Source: Arthrobacter sp. ISL-85
GTDB lineage: Bacteria; Actinomycetota; Actinomycetes; Actinomycetales; Micrococcaceae
Direction of reading: 5' to 3'
NCBI RefSeq assembly: GCF_018613675.1
Contig: NZ_JAGGPQ010000017.1
Span: 62,001 to 126,000 of the forward strand
Length of the DNA stretch: 64,000 nucleotides
The position numbers were made by a program, and so were the translations under genes. How positions within the stretch are numbered: position 1 is the stretch's first letter; each line of letters starts with the position of its first letter. A model generated the notes under the pieces. That model was given only the letters and a program-made list of their open reading frames with translations, made no database searches and was not told the origin of the DNA. Shown one piece after another: positions 50,793 to 59,045 of the stretch.

Positions 50793-50824
50793 ACCCCCAG
50801 GTTGTTCAGTGTTCGCGGTGGGGG
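50793..50824. promoter_or_regulatory. C-rich motif shared with the polysaccharide operon promoter
   Basis: CCCCCAGGTTG at 50793-50803, then CGG at 50815-50817 and GGTA about 50822, lies 35-65 bp ahead of the CBM96-like gene. The same 11-mer and the same downstream CGG/GGTA elements occur at 55526-55556, ahead of the HPr-kinase-like gene. More CCCCC runs follow up to about 50890. A shared regulator of surface genes is inferred. Confidence 0.45.
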
Positions 50825-50981
50825 TAGCAAAAACAACCCCCGGTGCGCCCCCTAACCCTGAGAACCCCCACTCCCTAACCCCCCAAAAGAGCCCCGCGCC
50901 CTACCCAGCGGGGCAATGCACCCGGCTGGGTAGGACGCCGTTTCCCTACTGCACGGGACCAAAACCCTATGCTGCAGAGGG

Positions 50982-51608
50982 TCAGACATTGCCGGCAATG
51001 CCGGCGAGCAGCTCCTCGAATGGGAGGGATTGCAGCGGAGCGGACTTCCGGCCCGGCTGTGGGCCCTCCAGCAGGCGGGTGAATTCGCCGGCAGCGCGCT
51101 CGATCCGGTCCGCGAGGGACGCCCCGCCCTCATCGCCGGTTCCCCAGTCCTGCGGGCCCGCGAAGACGCCGGTCGCAGCCATGCGCGTCCGAAGGTAGCT
51201 GAACAGTGGCCGCAATGCGTAGTCCAGGACCATCTGGTGCCTGTCCGTTCCGCCGGTTGCCCCCAGCAGGACTGCCTTGCCGTCCATCGACTTGGGATCA
51301 AGGACATCGATGAAGGACTTGAAGAGGCCGCTGTAGGAGGCGCTGAAGACCGGAGTCACGGCAATAATCCCCTCCGATGCCTCCACCCCGGCGATAGCGT
51401 CCGCCAGCCGCGGCGAAGCGTAACCGGTGACAAAGTTGTTGGCGATGTCCACTGCCAGGTCGCGGAGCTCGACGACGTCCACCGCCGCCTCGTAACCGGC
51501 CGCCGCAAGCTGCCGCGTGGCGGCGACTGACAGCTGATCGGCCAGCAACCGGCTCGATGAGGGTACGCCAAGTCCTGCGGAAAGGACGGTGATGCGGCGG
51601 GTTTCCAT
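50982..51608 (-). CDS. NADPH-dependent FMN reductase (CE1759 type)
   Basis: A 208-residue flavodoxin-like protein: ITVLSAGLGVPSSSRLLADQLSVAA for FMN phosphate binding, VTPVFSASYSGLFKSFIDVLD and LLGATGGTDRHQMVLDYALRPLFSYLR. It reduces FMN, and relatives supply FMNH2 to two-component monooxygenases. ATG 51608 has AGGAG upstream; the 53 upstream residues of the longer frame are not conserved. No partner monooxygenase is adjacent. Confidence 0.85.
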   Translation of the reverse strand: METRRITVLSAGLGVPSSSRLLADQLSVAATRQLAAAGYEAAVDVVELRDLAVDIANNFVTGYASPRLADAIAGVEASEGIIAVTPVFSASYSGLFKSFIDVLDPKSMDGKAVLLGATGGTDRHQMVLDYALRPLFSYLRTRMAATGVFAGPQDWGTGDEGGASLADRIERAAGEFTRLLEGPQPGRKSAPLQSLPFEELLAGIAGNV

Positions 51609-51642
51609 GGCAATCTCCTGGTGCTCGGTCAATCCATCATAT

Positions 51643-51654
51643 ATGCATTTGCAT
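51643..51654. promoter_or_regulatory. ATGC-N4-GCAT palindrome upstream of FMN reductase
   Basis: ATGC-ATTT-GCAT, flanked by AT-rich sequence, lies 35 bp upstream of the reductase start and 65 bp from the end of the PhzF-like gene. It is a possible operator; nothing identifies the regulator. Confidence 0.35.
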
Positions 51655-51715
51655 CTATACCCATGAACTCTTGCCGGGAGCGGAGTATTCCCGGCCGAGC
51701 GCTGGCGGGCCGGGA

Positions 51716-52564
51716 TTAGAGCAGGACGGTTCCCCGGATGCAGGTGGTGGACTCGCCGCCCACCCAAATCTCCCCCTCTTCGGTATCAATGTGGATGCGG
51801 CCGGCGCGGCCCAGGACAGTCCCCTGCGAGGCCACATACTTCTCCGGCGCCCGGCCGGTTCGAATCAGCCACTCGGCAGCACCGGCGTTGAAGCTGCCGG
51901 TTACGGGATCTTCCGCCATTGCATCGCCCGGCAGGAACGTACGGACCTCAAAGTCGGTGGCGGCACCGGGAGCGTGCGGGCCAATGACCCCGATTTTCAG
52001 GTTGCCCAAGGCCGCCTGGTCCGGCTCCAGGGCCAGCACCTGCCCGGCGGATTCCAGCAGGACAGCGATCCATTCGGGACCGTTCACCAGCCAGGATGAG
52101 TCCAGGATGTCCTCCTCAGGCACGCGAAGAGCGACGGCCAGTTGCCGGCGCACAGGTTCTTCCACCGCTTCGAAGCGGGTCAGGGGCGGTGCGGCAAAGG
52201 CCAGCCTCCCGCCGTCGCGCTTTATCCGGACCAGACCCGCGGCGCACTCCTGCACCAAGTAGCCGCCGGACTTCGGCACTCCCCCGCCCTCCAGCCATGT
52301 GTGGGCGGAGCCCAGGGTCGGGTGACCGGCAAACGGGAACTCCTCGGTGCCGGTAAATATCCGGACCCTGTAGTCAGCCCTGGGATCCTGCGGAGGCAGG
52401 AGAAAGGTGGTCTCCGAGAGGTTGGTCCAGTTGGCGAATCCCTGCATGGTTGCCGCGTCCAGATCCTGGGCGTCAAGCACGACGGCGAGCGGATTGCCGC
52501 GATAGGCCTGACTGGAGAAAACGTCTACTTGATGGAAGGGGCGGCTGCGTGGGTTCGGATTCAC
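51716..52564 (-). CDS. PhzF family isomerase-like protein
   Basis: A 282-residue protein with the two-domain diaminopimelate-epimerase-like fold. The motif FHQVDVFSSQAYRGNPLAVVLDA starts it, the catalytic Glu is in NLSETTFLLP, and FPFAGHPTLGSAH and EDPVTGSFNAGAAEWL are conserved. PhzF isomerises a phenazine precursor, but most family members have unknown substrates, and no phenazine genes are present. Confidence 0.85.
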   Translation of the reverse strand: MNPNPRSRPFHQVDVFSSQAYRGNPLAVVLDAQDLDAATMQGFANWTNLSETTFLLPPQDPRADYRVRIFTGTEEFPFAGHPTLGSAHTWLEGGGVPKSGGYLVQECAAGLVRIKRDGGRLAFAAPPLTRFEAVEEPVRRQLAVALRVPEEDILDSSWLVNGPEWIAVLLESAGQVLALEPDQAALGNLKIGVIGPHAPGAATDFEVRTFLPGDAMAEDPVTGSFNAGAAEWLIRTGRAPEKYVASQGTVLGRAGRIHIDTEEGEIWVGGESTTCIRGTVLL

Positions 52565-52591
52565 CGCAGCAGGCTACCACCGCCAAAACGA

Positions 52592-52628
52592 AAGACCCCC
52601 GCCGCCGGAATCCGGCAGCGGGGGTCTT
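52592..52628 (-). terminator. Terminator of the ribosomal/ssb operon
   Basis: Read on the minus strand, a 17-bp stem starting AAGACCCCCGCTGCCGG with a 3-nt loop and one G-T pair spans 52592-52628, followed by a short T-rich stretch. It ends the rpsF-ssb-rpsR-rplI transcript. Confidence 0.85.
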
Positions 52629-52645
52629 GGCGTGGAGTGGGGAAA

Positions 52646-53098
52646 TTACTTTCCTGCCACCACGTCCAGTTCGATCACAGCGGCAACGTCAGCGTGGAGG
52701 CGGACGTTGGCCTGGTAGGAACCAACCGACTTGATGTGGGCGGGCAGTTCAACCTTGCGCTTGTCGATCGTGCCAAGGCCAGCGGCCTCAACAGCGTCGG
52801 CGACGTCGCCCTGCTTGACGGTGCCGAACAGGCGGCCGGACTCGCCGGCCTTGACGACCAGCTTGACCGGCTTGGCGGACAGTGCAGCGGCCTGCTTCTG
52901 AGCATCTTCCAGGGAAGCGTGCTCGCGGGCAGCGCGGGCAGCCTTGATGGACTCAACCTGCTTCTCGCCACCCTTCGACCAGGTCAGGGCGAAGTTGCGG
53001 GGCAACAGGTAGTTACGTGCGTAACCGTCCTTGACCTCGACAACATCGCCGGCAGCACCGAGACCAGTGACTTCGTGGGTCAGAATGAGCTTTGCCAT
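52646..53098 (-). CDS. rplI: 50S ribosomal protein L9
   Basis: A 150-residue L9. [37 protein letters not shown] is the conserved N-terminal rRNA-binding domain, followed by the long central helix and the C-terminal domain ([21 protein letters not shown]). Last gene of the block; it binds 23S rRNA at the base of the L1 stalk. Confidence 0.97.
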   Translation of the reverse strand: MAKLILTHEVTGLGAAGDVVEVKDGYARNYLLPRNFALTWSKGGEKQVESIKAARAAREHASLEDAQKQAAALSAKPVKLVVKAGESGRLFGTVKQGDVADAVEAAGLGTIDKRKVELPAHIKSVGSYQANVRLHADVAAVIELDVVAGK

Positions 53099-53115
53099 GT
53101 TAGTTAATCCCTTCC

Positions 53116-53355
53116 TTAGCCGCGGCCAGCGCCGGAGTAAGGCAGCAGGGCAACTTCGCGGGCGTTCTTGATTGCCTGGGCGATTTTGCGCTGTTCCTGC
53201 ACCGTGACGCCAGTGACGCGACGGGCGCGGATCTTGCCGCGGTCGGAGATGAACTTGCGCAGCAATGCTACGTCCTTGTAGTCGATGACAGTGATGTCAG
53301 CGGCCTTCAAGGGGTTGGACTTTGGTTTGGGCTTACGGAGTTCAGCCTTAGCCAT
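53116..53355 (-). CDS. rpsR: 30S ribosomal protein S18
   Basis: A 79-residue S18 with the conserved [54 protein letters not shown]. No zinc-binding Cys pair is seen, so it is the C-minus form. It pairs with S6 on the small-subunit platform. Confidence 0.97.
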   Translation of the reverse strand: MAKAELRKPKPKSNPLKAADITVIDYKDVALLRKFISDRGKIRARRVTGVTVQEQRKIAQAIKNAREVALLPYSGAGRG

Positions 53356-53480
53356 CGTGGAGCTCCTATTCTATGGAGCCCGTGGATATTGATCCACGGG
53401 ATGGTGGTGGTCCGACGGCGGCAGTGCCCAGGGTGCGTGGCGCACCCGGACAGCCCCGGCGCCGGGCCGTTGTTTGGGTT

Positions 53481-54056
53481 TTAGAAGGGAGGTTCAGAAT
53501 CGGGGCCGTTGCCCCAGCCGCCTGCATTGGACACACCGGGCGTAGCCCAGGGATCGTCCTGTGCAGCCTGCTGGTTGCCGCCGCCCCAGCCGCCACCGGA
53601 GTTGCCGCCCTGGTTTCCACCAGAGTTGCCGCCTCCGAAGCCACCGCCGCTGTTGCCGCCACCGAAGCCGCCGCCACCCTGTCCGCCGGAGCGCTGGGTG
53701 CGGTTGACCTTGGCATTGGCGTAGCGCAGGCTGGGGCCGATTTCGTCGACCTCAAGCTCGATAACGGTGCGCTTTTCGCCTTCTTTTGTTTCGTAGGAGC
53801 GGCTCTTCAGGCGGCCGGTAACGATGACGCGCATGCCCTTGGTCAGGGATTCGGCTACGTTCTCGGCCGCTTCACGCCAGACAGCGGCGCGGAGGAACAG
53901 GGTTTCCCCGTCCTTCCACTCGTTGGACTGGCGATCAAAGGTGCGGGGGGTGGAAGCGATGGTGAAGTTCGCTACTGCCGAACCTGACGGTGTGAACCGC
54001 AATTCCGGGTCATTGGTGAGATTACCGATGACCGTAATGGTGGTCTCGCCTGCCAT
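53481..54056 (-). CDS. ssb: Single-stranded DNA-binding protein
   Basis: A 191-residue SSB. The OB-fold ([67 protein letters not shown]) is followed by a Gly/Asn-rich linker with [11 protein letters not shown] repeats and the acidic tip DSEPPF, a variant of the usual DDDPPF tail that recruits repair and replication proteins. Located between rpsF and rpsR as in most bacteria. Confidence 0.96.
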   Translation of the reverse strand: MAGETTITVIGNLTNDPELRFTPSGSAVANFTIASTPRTFDRQSNEWKDGETLFLRAAVWREAAENVAESLTKGMRVIVTGRLKSRSYETKEGEKRTVIELEVDEIGPSLRYANAKVNRTQRSGGQGGGGFGGGNSGGGFGGGNSGGNQGGNSGGGWGGGNQQAAQDDPWATPGVSNAGGWGNGPDSEPPF

Positions 54057-54129
54057 CTACTGCCTCCTTGTTCGATCCTGGGTGAAGAGTGCGTTTCCTG
54101 CGGGGTAAAGAATGAAGACTGGTGCTGAA

Positions 54130-54435
54130 CTACTCAGCAACAACCTTCTGCTCTTCGGGGCGGGTGATCTTGGTGCGCATGATGGTCTCGTTAAGAGACA
54201 GCTGGCGGTCAAGTTCCTTGGCGGTTTCCGGCTTGGCGGTGAAGTTCACCACGGCGTAGATACCTTCGGACTTCTTCTTGATTTCGTAAGCCAGACGGCG
54301 ACGGCCCCAGATGTCAACCTTTTCGATGGTTCCACCATCGTTGGTGATGACGTTCAGGAACTTCTGAAGCGACGGCTCAACGGTACGCTCTTCGACCTCG
54401 GGGTCGATGATTACCATCAATTCGTAAGGACGCAT
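54130..54435 (-). CDS. rpsF: 30S ribosomal protein S6
   Basis: A 101-residue S6 ([57 protein letters not shown]). ATG 54435 follows GGAGGTGGG at good spacing; four more residues (MGSH) in the open frame are not needed. First gene of the rpsF-ssb-rpsR-rplI block. Confidence 0.97.
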   Translation of the reverse strand: MRPYELMVIIDPEVEERTVEPSLQKFLNVITNDGGTIEKVDIWGRRRLAYEIKKKSEGIYAVVNFTAKPETAKELDRQLSLNETIMRTKITRPEEQKVVAE

Positions 54436-54720
54436 ATGTGAACCCACCTCCTTTGGGCTAAGCGGTTACGGCATTTCCGTAACAGGAGGTTCATTTGCGA
54501 TTCCGTGCAATGCCTGGCCACCGGAACGGAGGCAGGACGCAGCACAGACTTCAACATCTTAGTGCATTTGGACCCGATAGGCGATTCGCGCCTGACCCAA
54601 GGCTAAGTGCCATGGCCGCAGGAGGAAGCAGTGCCCGGAGGCTATGTGGAAAACCCGGCGTCGGCAAACTGGAAGCAACTCCCATAGGCACCGCCCGGCA
54701 GGGGCCCTATCATCTGACAT

Positions 54721-55518
54721 ATGCGTCGACAGTTGATCGCCGTCTCCGTGGCGGCAATGTTCTTGTCCGGCTGCTCCTCCCCTCCTGCGCAACCGGCAGC
54801 TACCGGGGCGGCCCTGGGCTCCGGTCCGGCATCAGCCGTGCCGGCGGTTACGCCAGTCGCAGACTCGGCGGCCGCGATGTTGGACTGGGGTACCCCGATC
54901 GCCGGCGACGAGTTCGACTACACGGGCGAGCCGGACGCCACGAAGTGGACCGTGTACGACAGTCCGGGGCATGCAGGGAATGGCATCCGCAGCCCACGGC
55001 AGGCCAGGGTCGATGGCTCCAAATTGGTCATAACTGGAACACCGAAAGGGACTTCAGCCGGGATGAGCGCCAAGTTTGGCCTCCAGAAATACGGCCGCTG
55101 GGAAGTCCGGGCAGCGGGTTCCGGTGACGACGAATACCACATGGTGTCGATTCTGTGGCCCGACACTGGAAACTGGCCGTGTGACGGCGAGGTTGACTAC
55201 ATGGAGACCAGCGGTGACTGGGGCCTCATCAATTTCTTCCACCACTTCGGATGTTCGAACTCCAAGACGTCCGTGTCCAGGGCCCTGGACCTTACTCAAT
55301 TCCACAACTACGCCGTTGACTGGTCTCCCGGTGCCATAGTCGGTTACGTCGATGGGGTGAAGTGGTTTGAGGACGACGATCCCACGCACCAGCCTCCTGG
55401 TTCGATGCACCAGACCCTGCAATTGGACTGGTTTCCAGACAAGACCGCTAACGGGCCTGGCGAGATGCGGGTCGACTGGGTTCGCGTCTATGCAGCAAGT
55501 GGTTCTACTCCTCCCTAG
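54721..55518 (+). CDS. GH16 family glycoside hydrolase lipoprotein
   Basis: A 265-residue lipoprotein. A short signal ends in the lipobox LSGC (Cys18), then an Ala/Pro linker and a GH16 beta-jelly-roll domain (GDEFDYTGEPDATKWTVYD, LQKYGRWEVRAAGSGDDEYHMVSILWP). The catalytic signature ExDxxE is seen as E157-V-D159-Y-M-E162 in CDGEVDYMET. It probably cleaves or remodels the beta-glucan or galactan made by the genes downstream. The two cysteines C154 and C178 may form a disulfide. Confidence 0.9.
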   Translation: MRRQLIAVSVAAMFLSGCSSPPAQPAATGAALGSGPASAVPAVTPVADSAAAMLDWGTPIAGDEFDYTGEPDATKWTVYDSPGHAGNGIRSPRQARVDGSKLVITGTPKGTSAGMSAKFGLQKYGRWEVRAAGSGDDEYHMVSILWPDTGNWPCDGEVDYMETSGDWGLINFFHHFGCSNSKTSVSRALDLTQFHNYAVDWSPGAIVGYVDGVKWFEDDDPTHQPPGSMHQTLQLDWFPDKTANGPGEMRVDWVRVYAASGSTPP

Positions 55519-55842
55519 CCGCCGTCCCCCAGGTTGGAGCGTCAATCGGCGTAGGTACCCCCTATACCCCACGCGTGGCTGGGGAAAACCCCCAATGCAC
55601 CTAACACCGCTCTGAGAGCTGTCCCTCCACCCCTATCTCCCGCGTAACTACGAATTTCCCCACGTAGGACCCGGTGCAAAAGCGAGTACCTACTACCGGT
55701 GTTTACCTAGCGGCCCTACCCTACGCTCGATTCTGCTGGCGGAGTCACACGCCGGGGTTTTCGAGTCCGCATAGGGGGCACCTGCGGACTTGTAGCCCAG
55801 GTAGAGACATCGCGGCTGACACCAATCAGACAGGGGAGGACC
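55519..55842 (+). promoter_or_regulatory. Leader region of the polysaccharide operon with C-rich motifs
   Basis: This 324-bp gap has no gene. It holds CCCCCAGGTTG (55526-55536), GGTACCCCCTATACCCC (55554-55570) and ACCCCCAATG (about 55588-55597), then CGAGTACCTACTACCGGTG around 55683. TACCCCCTA also occurs at 33037-33045 ahead of the proline-rich surface gene. They look like repeated binding sites for one regulator of surface genes. GGGGAGG precedes the next gene. Confidence 0.45.
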
Positions 55843-56934
55843 ATGAGCACCAGGCGAACGAAGGCATTGCACTTCGACATACACGGCCGCGTGACGATCA
55901 ATGTCGACGCGAAGGCCCCGGCCGCGAGGCAGCTTCAGAGCATGCTGGCATGTTTTGCCTCTGATACTGAACAGCAGGCCGAAATCGTCGTCGACGACAA
56001 ACCGGAATCCATGCCGAATGCGGGTCATGTTGAGCACGAACTGTCGTACACGGACAACAGCGTGCGTTTCCAGGCCGACCGGGTCCAGGTGGTAAGGGAT
56101 GCAGACCACTGGCGCATCCACGGACCGGGCGAGCTGCTCACCACCGTTGTGCCTGTTCTTGATGCCGCTATGGTCGCTCGGGGAGCAGCAATGATCCACG
56201 CAGCAACGATGGCATATCGGGGCCACGCGATCGCTCTTCCTGCCGCCGGAGGAACCGGTAAGACGAGCACCGCCGCAAAGTTGATGCGGCGCGAGGGGTG
56301 GTCGTTCATGGGAGACGACTGGGCATTCCTCGCTGAGGACGCCACGTTGCTCGGCTACGCGAAACCGATGTTCATCAAGCCTCATCACCGGGCCATCTAC
56401 CCGCACTTGTTTGAAGGTGCCAGGAAACCCCTCGTCCCCTCAAGGTTTTCCGGAAGCGTCGGCCGGCTGACCACAGTGGTGCACCCATTCGTTATCCGCT
56501 ATCCGCGCCTGGCAGACTTCTCCCGTCGCTGGTCACCGGAGCACCGCATGGTCACCCCCGCGGCCGCGTTCCCGGGGCGGGAAGTAACCACCAAGGCCCC
56601 GCTCGCCGCTGCAATCTATATCGAACGCTACGACGGCGCACGGTCCAGGGTTCTCGAGCGGACGAGCGATTGGATGGTGGACCGGATGATCGGAAACTTC
56701 CACATCGAGATGGCCGGATTCTCGCAGCAGGTCGTGACGGGCCTGGCGGCCACGTCCGTCCTCCCGTGGCGCGAGCACTTCGCGGCCAAGGGGCTCGTGC
56801 TGAACAAGGCTCTGGACGGGCGGCCCTGCCACCTGTTGCAGGTGCCCGCGGCCTACTCGGCGGACCAGGCGTCGGACGACATAGTCCGGCATCTTGAGGA
56901 GCTGTTGCCTTCAGTCCTCGATGAGCAGGTCTGA
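55843..56934 (+). CDS. HPr-kinase-like P-loop protein
   Basis: A 363-residue protein. Walker A GGTGKTS lies at 136-142 in HAIALPAAGGTGKTSTAAKLM, and the D158-D159 pair in SFMGDDWAFL matches the ADDxxxL motif of HPr kinase/phosphorylase. The rest is not HprK-like, and no HPr-binding loop is visible. Similar HprK-related proteins occur in exopolysaccharide and peptide-modification loci of other bacteria, with unproven substrates. A GGGGAGG ribosome site is present. First gene of a tight operon with a GT, flippase and phosphoesterase. A role as a regulatory or sugar kinase is inferred. Confidence 0.75.
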   Translation: MSTRRTKALHFDIHGRVTINVDAKAPAARQLQSMLACFASDTEQQAEIVVDDKPESMPNAGHVEHELSYTDNSVRFQADRVQVVRDADHWRIHGPGELLTTVVPVLDAAMVARGAAMIHAATMAYRGHAIALPAAGGTGKTSTAAKLMRREGWSFMGDDWAFLAEDATLLGYAKPMFIKPHHRAIYPHLFEGARKPLVPSRFSGSVGRLTTVVHPFVIRYPRLADFSRRWSPEHRMVTPAAAFPGREVTTKAPLAAAIYIERYDGARSRVLERTSDWMVDRMIGNFHIEMAGFSQQVVTGLAATSVLPWREHFAAKGLVLNKALDGRPCHLLQVPAAYSADQASDDIVRHLEELLPSVLDEQV

Positions 56935-56947
56935 AGGGGGTAAGACC

Positions 56948-57766
56948 GTGGCCCACAGCACAGCAGACATCACAGCGGTGGTTCCGGCCCGCAACGCGGA
57001 GCACCTGCTCCCGGGTTGCCTCGAAGCCCTGCGTCAGTCCGGTGTCGCCGAGATTATCGTGGTGGACGGACTGTCCACCGACCGAACTGTCGATATTGCC
57101 CGTGCGGCCGGCGCCCGCGTCCTGAGCGACGAGGGCCGTGGCTTGCCTTGGGCTCGAACACTCGGTGTCCGCAGCAGCACGACGCGGTGGGTCCTGCTCG
57201 TGGACGCCGACGTTGTGTTCGGAGCCACCGGCGTTGCGGACCTGCTCATTGAGTTTCTGGAGGACAAGTACGACGCCCTCCAGGCCGGCTTGGAGAGCGT
57301 CGCCGGCCCTGGCTACTGGGGGCAGGCACTGGCGCATCACCATCGCACCGGCCGCAGCCGCAACTGGTTCGGGCTGGTGGCAACGCTGGTCAATCGGGAC
57401 CTGATGATGAACCTGGGCTTCGACGATTCATTCAAGTCAGGGGAGGACATCGAACTGCGGTGGCGGATGAGGCAATCGGGGATGAAGACTGGCGTGTCAC
57501 AGCGGGTGTTCGTTGAACACAGGTTTGCCGCAGATGACTTCGATTTCGCGCTCGACCAGTTCCTGATGGACGGAACAGGACTTGGACGGATGGTCCGCAA
57601 GCACGGCTGGCGCGGTGCGCGGTTGGCGCTCCTGCCCGCGGCGGCGGCAGCCCGGGGCACCGCTTTGAGCCTCGCCGCCGGCCAGCCTCAGTGGTTGCGA
57701 TACTACATTGCCTTCTGCTGGTACAACTATGCGGGAATGGCTAGGGGTTTAGGTCGTGACGGCTGA
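56948..57766 (+). CDS. Glycosyltransferase family 2
   Basis: A 272-residue GT-A enzyme: DITAVVPARNAEHLLPGCLEALRQSG, EIIVVDGLSTDRTVDIARA, the DxD-type VLLVDADVVFG and the late SGEDIELRWRMRQSG, in the usual order. It transfers a sugar from a nucleotide donor at the inner face of the membrane. GTG 56948 has GAAGGGGG upstream and is preferred to ATG 56921. The flippase start overlaps its end by 11 bp. Confidence 0.88.
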   Translation: MAHSTADITAVVPARNAEHLLPGCLEALRQSGVAEIIVVDGLSTDRTVDIARAAGARVLSDEGRGLPWARTLGVRSSTTRWVLLVDADVVFGATGVADLLIEFLEDKYDALQAGLESVAGPGYWGQALAHHHRTGRSRNWFGLVATLVNRDLMMNLGFDDSFKSGEDIELRWRMRQSGMKTGVSQRVFVEHRFAADDFDFALDQFLMDGTGLGRMVRKHGWRGARLALLPAAAAARGTALSLAAGQPQWLRYYIAFCWYNYAGMARGLGRDG

Positions 57767-59045
57767 ACGGGAGATCGCGCCATCTGAGGCCGCAGCCGCC
57801 GTTCGGCGGCACTCTCCCCTGCGCAGCTCCATCGGTCTCGTCATAGCCAAAGGCGCCCAGACGGGTACCGGTTTCGCGTTCTGGATCTTGGCCGCACATG
57901 CGACCTTCGACCGCGAGGTTGGGCTCACAACAGCGGCCGTCTCGGCGGTGATGATATGCACCCAACTGGCTGTGCTGGGCACCGGTTCTGCCGTAATCGT
58001 CTCGGTGGGGCGCGGGGAGCCTCCGGCCCGGGTGCTGGATGCAGCCTTTGGCATAGTGGGAGTAGCCGGCACGGTGCTGGCCCTCGGCTACCTCCTGCTG
58101 GAGACGTTTGCAGCGCCGGAGACGACCTCGCTGTCGGTTCTCTTTTGGCTTACGTTCGTCGTAGCCGCCGTAACGGGGACCATGTGCACAGTGCTGGACC
58201 AGGCGCTTGTAGCCTTGGGACGCGGCGGCAGCGCGACGTTGAGGTACACGTTGGGCGGCCTGGCTTCACTCGCGGTGACAGCGCTGGTGGCTTGGCAGGC
58301 CCACGGGGCCCCTGCCGACGTGTTGATGGCCTGCTGGACCTTCGGGTCGGCCGTGTCATGCATCATCGGTGCCGTCCAGTTGCGGAAATTGGTCGGCTAT
58401 CGGCCGCGTCCCACACTGCACCCCGCACACGGCCGGCCGCTGCTGATGCTGGGCATTCCGAACCAGCTCCTCACCCTCACCGAACGCGCCCCCGGACTAG
58501 TGCTGCCGCTCCTGCTCGCGCACCTGGTGTCTCCGGAGGTGGCCGCCTACTGGTACCCGGCCTGGATGATGGCCTGGGCCGCCTACACCGCTCCGATGCT
58601 GATAGGCATCGTCCAGTTTTCCGAGGGGGTCCGTGACCCGGGCCGCCTGGCGGCGACTACGTGGACAAGTTTCCGCTGGTCCCTTGTCATCGGAAGCCTG
58701 GCCGCCGTCGTCCTCATTGTCTTCGCTCACCCTCTGCTCCATCTACTCGGGGACAGGTACGCAAACGAGTCCACCGTCGCCCTCCGGCTGTTGGCAGCTG
58801 GACTGGTGGCATACGCAGTGTTGCAGGCCTACAACTCCGTCTGCCGCGTCCTCGGACGCTACACAGAGGCCATTGTGGTCGGAGTGCTGCTCGGAACCGC
58901 GCTCTGTGTCTTCGCGTTGGTGTCTGCTGAAAGTGGCTCTACCGCTATGGCCTTTGCGTGGACGTTGGTGCTCTACATCGGGGCCGTCGCGGTCGGCATC
59001 CGACTGCTCGCTATTCTCCGCCGCGCTCAAAAGGAGGCGTCATGA
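57756..59045 (+). CDS. Polysaccharide flippase-like membrane protein (Wzx/MOP family)
   Basis: A 429-residue protein with about 12-14 helices, beginning SPLRSSIGLVIAKGAQTGTGFAFWILAAHATFDREVG, in the pattern of lipid-linked oligosaccharide flippases (oligosaccharide repeat exporter group). It probably moves undecaprenyl-linked repeat units across the membrane. GTG start within the end of the GT2 gene; its stop overlaps the next ATG (ATGA). Family assignment rests on helix layout and context. Confidence 0.75.
   Translation: MTAEREIAPSEAAAAVRRHSPLRSSIGLVIAKGAQTGTGFAFWILAAHATFDREVGLTTAAVSAVMICTQLAVLGTGSAVIVSVGRGEPPARVLDAAFGIVGVAGTVLALGYLLLETFAAPETTSLSVLFWLTFVVAAVTGTMCTVLDQALVALGRGGSATLRYTLGGLASLAVTALVAWQAHGAPADVLMACWTFGSAVSCIIGAVQLRKLVGYRPRPTLHPAHGRPLLMLGIPNQLLTLTERAPGLVLPLLLAHLVSPEVAAYWYPAWMMAWAAYTAPMLIGIVQFSEGVRDPGRLAATTWTSFRWSLVIGSLAAVVLIVFAHPLLHLLGDRYANESTVALRLLAAGLVAYAVLQAYNSVCRVLGRYTEAIVVGVLLGTALCVFALVSAESGSTAMAFAWTLVLYIGAVAVGIRLLAILRRAQKEAS

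Noticed and set aside
51716..52564. Phenazine biosynthesis cluster
   Set aside because: Only a PhzF-like protein is present; none of phzA-E or phzG is nearby.
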